A stretch of DNA of 64,000 nucleotides from Cupriavidus consociatus (GTDB lineage Bacteria; Pseudomonadota; Gammaproteobacteria; Burkholderiales; Burkholderiaceae), in contig NZ_JAGIQA010000031.1 in the NCBI RefSeq assembly GCF_017814975.1, positions 34,815 through 98,814 of the forward strand, written 5' to 3'. Of the stretch, positions 63,551 through 64,000 are shown piece by piece. The position numbers were made by a program, and so were the translations under genes. Within the stretch, counting starts at the first letter, position 1; each line of letters opens with the position of its first letter. The notes beneath the pieces are model-generated. The model was not told where the DNA came from. It saw nothing but the letters and a program-made list of their open reading frames with translations, and searched no databases.

Positions 63551-63838
63551 TCAGACCGAACGCAGCAGGTTCACTACGCGCTGCATCGGGGGCGTGTCGA
63601 GCTCACCGTCCAGTTCCTTGCGGGCAAGGAGCAGGTCCATCAACTCGTTGTCGCTGAGCTCGAACAGCTGGCTCAGCGCAGCCACGTCCTCGTCGGACAG
63701 GCTCTCCTCGTAACGGTTGAAAAAACGTTCGACGATGATGTCGTTCTCCAGCAGGCCGCGGCGGGCGCGCCAGCGCAACCGTGCGCGCTTGTGCGGATCG
63801 GCCTGATGGGAGAAGGTGGTGGCAGGACTCTCAGTCAT
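63551..63838 (-). CDS. sdhE: FAD assembly factor SdhE
   Basis: Small helical protein that promotes covalent FAD attachment to SdhA of succinate dehydrogenase. The 95 residues contain the essential RGLLEND motif (RARRGLLENDIIVERFF) and DEDVAALSQLFELSDNELMDLLLARKE. It stands between sdhB and gltA, as in many beta-proteobacteria. Confidence 0.95.
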   Translation of the reverse strand: MTESPATTFSHQADPHKRARLRWRARRGLLENDIIVERFFNRYEESLSDEDVAALSQLFELSDNELMDLLLARKELDGELDTPPMQRVVNLLRSV

Positions 63839-63916
63839 GGCTTCCTACTTTCGGTGCGCCCGCCAGATATAGCCGCTCTGGCTGACCCACCGCTTACTAC
63901 TTAGACAGCCGCAGGA

Positions 63917-64000
63917 TCACACCGCGCGGCGGACCATCAGCTCCTTGATCTTGCCGATGGCCTTGGTCGGGTTCAGACCCTTGGGGCACACGTCGACGCA
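63917..64000 (-). CDS. sdhB: succinate dehydrogenase iron-sulfur subunit, C-terminal fragment
   Basis: The last 27 codons of a gene that enters from the right edge. They read CVDVCPKGLNPTKAIGKIKELMVRRAV and end in TGA at 63917. CVDVCPKGLNPTKAI is the C-terminal cluster-binding signature of SdhB. The rest of the gene is outside the window. Confidence 0.95.
   Translation of the reverse strand, partial: CVDVCPKGLNPTKAIGKIKELMVRRAV

Overview
This 64 kb window is a GC-rich beta-proteobacterial chromosome segment. Gene order and protein sequences point to Burkholderiaceae, most likely Cupriavidus (the C. necator / C. taiwanensis group). The strongest evidence is the block leuC-ecn-leuD-leuB-asd-fimV-truA-trpF-trpB-MTase-trpA-accD-folC-SPOR-cvpA-purF-metZ, the plsX-fab cluster, and the rne-moaA-mobA-moeA run. 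The species call is inference from content and order, since no database comparison was possible. Almost all of the window is core housekeeping DNA. I found no insertion sequence, prophage, integron, CRISPR array or toxin-antitoxin module.

Layout. 1-7102: a leftward lipid and ribosome operon (yceD, rpmF, plsX, fabH, fabD, fabG, acpP, fabF) with a good promoter at 7073-7102. 7153-8500: maf-like and RsmI-like genes on the plus strand. 8566-11881: a leftward group of S49 peptidase, Rieske protein, HAD phosphatase and RluC. 12695-19586: rne followed by the molybdenum cofactor genes moaA, mobA and moeA and a small membrane protein. 19670-26356: rmuC, a 2-hydroxyacid dehydrogenase, an NhaD-like antiporter, a LUD-domain protein, pncB and an exported hypothetical protein, all leftward. 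26665-28184: fdxA and ferredoxin-NADP reductase. 28396-28471: tRNA-Asn.

28583-33221 is the most accessory-looking part. It is a leftward operon of cupin, Bug-type solute-binding protein, acyl-CoA dehydrogenase and CaiB/BaiF CoA-transferase, followed by an IclR regulator. An inverted repeat sits over its promoter. The genes suggest uptake, CoA activation and oxidation of an unidentified carboxylic acid. After it come an isolated rpsU with a TTG start, a NodI/NodJ-like ABC exporter pair, a sugE gene whose N-terminus looks frameshifted, and a small lipoprotein.

36559-56164 is the large leftward amino-acid and nucleotide biosynthesis block listed above. It includes a DNA methyltransferase locked between trpB and trpA by overlapping or abutting stop and start codons. 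56165-56739 holds a pair of inverted REP-like palindromes. 56740-61666 is a complete branched-chain amino-acid ABC transporter (livK-H-M-G-F). 62206-64000 is the end of the sdh operon (sdhB fragment, sdhE) and gltA.

I did not find a clearly novel biological system. The items most worth a second look are the embedded methyltransferase, the IclR-associated operon with its operator-like repeat, the sugE frameshift and the REP doublet.
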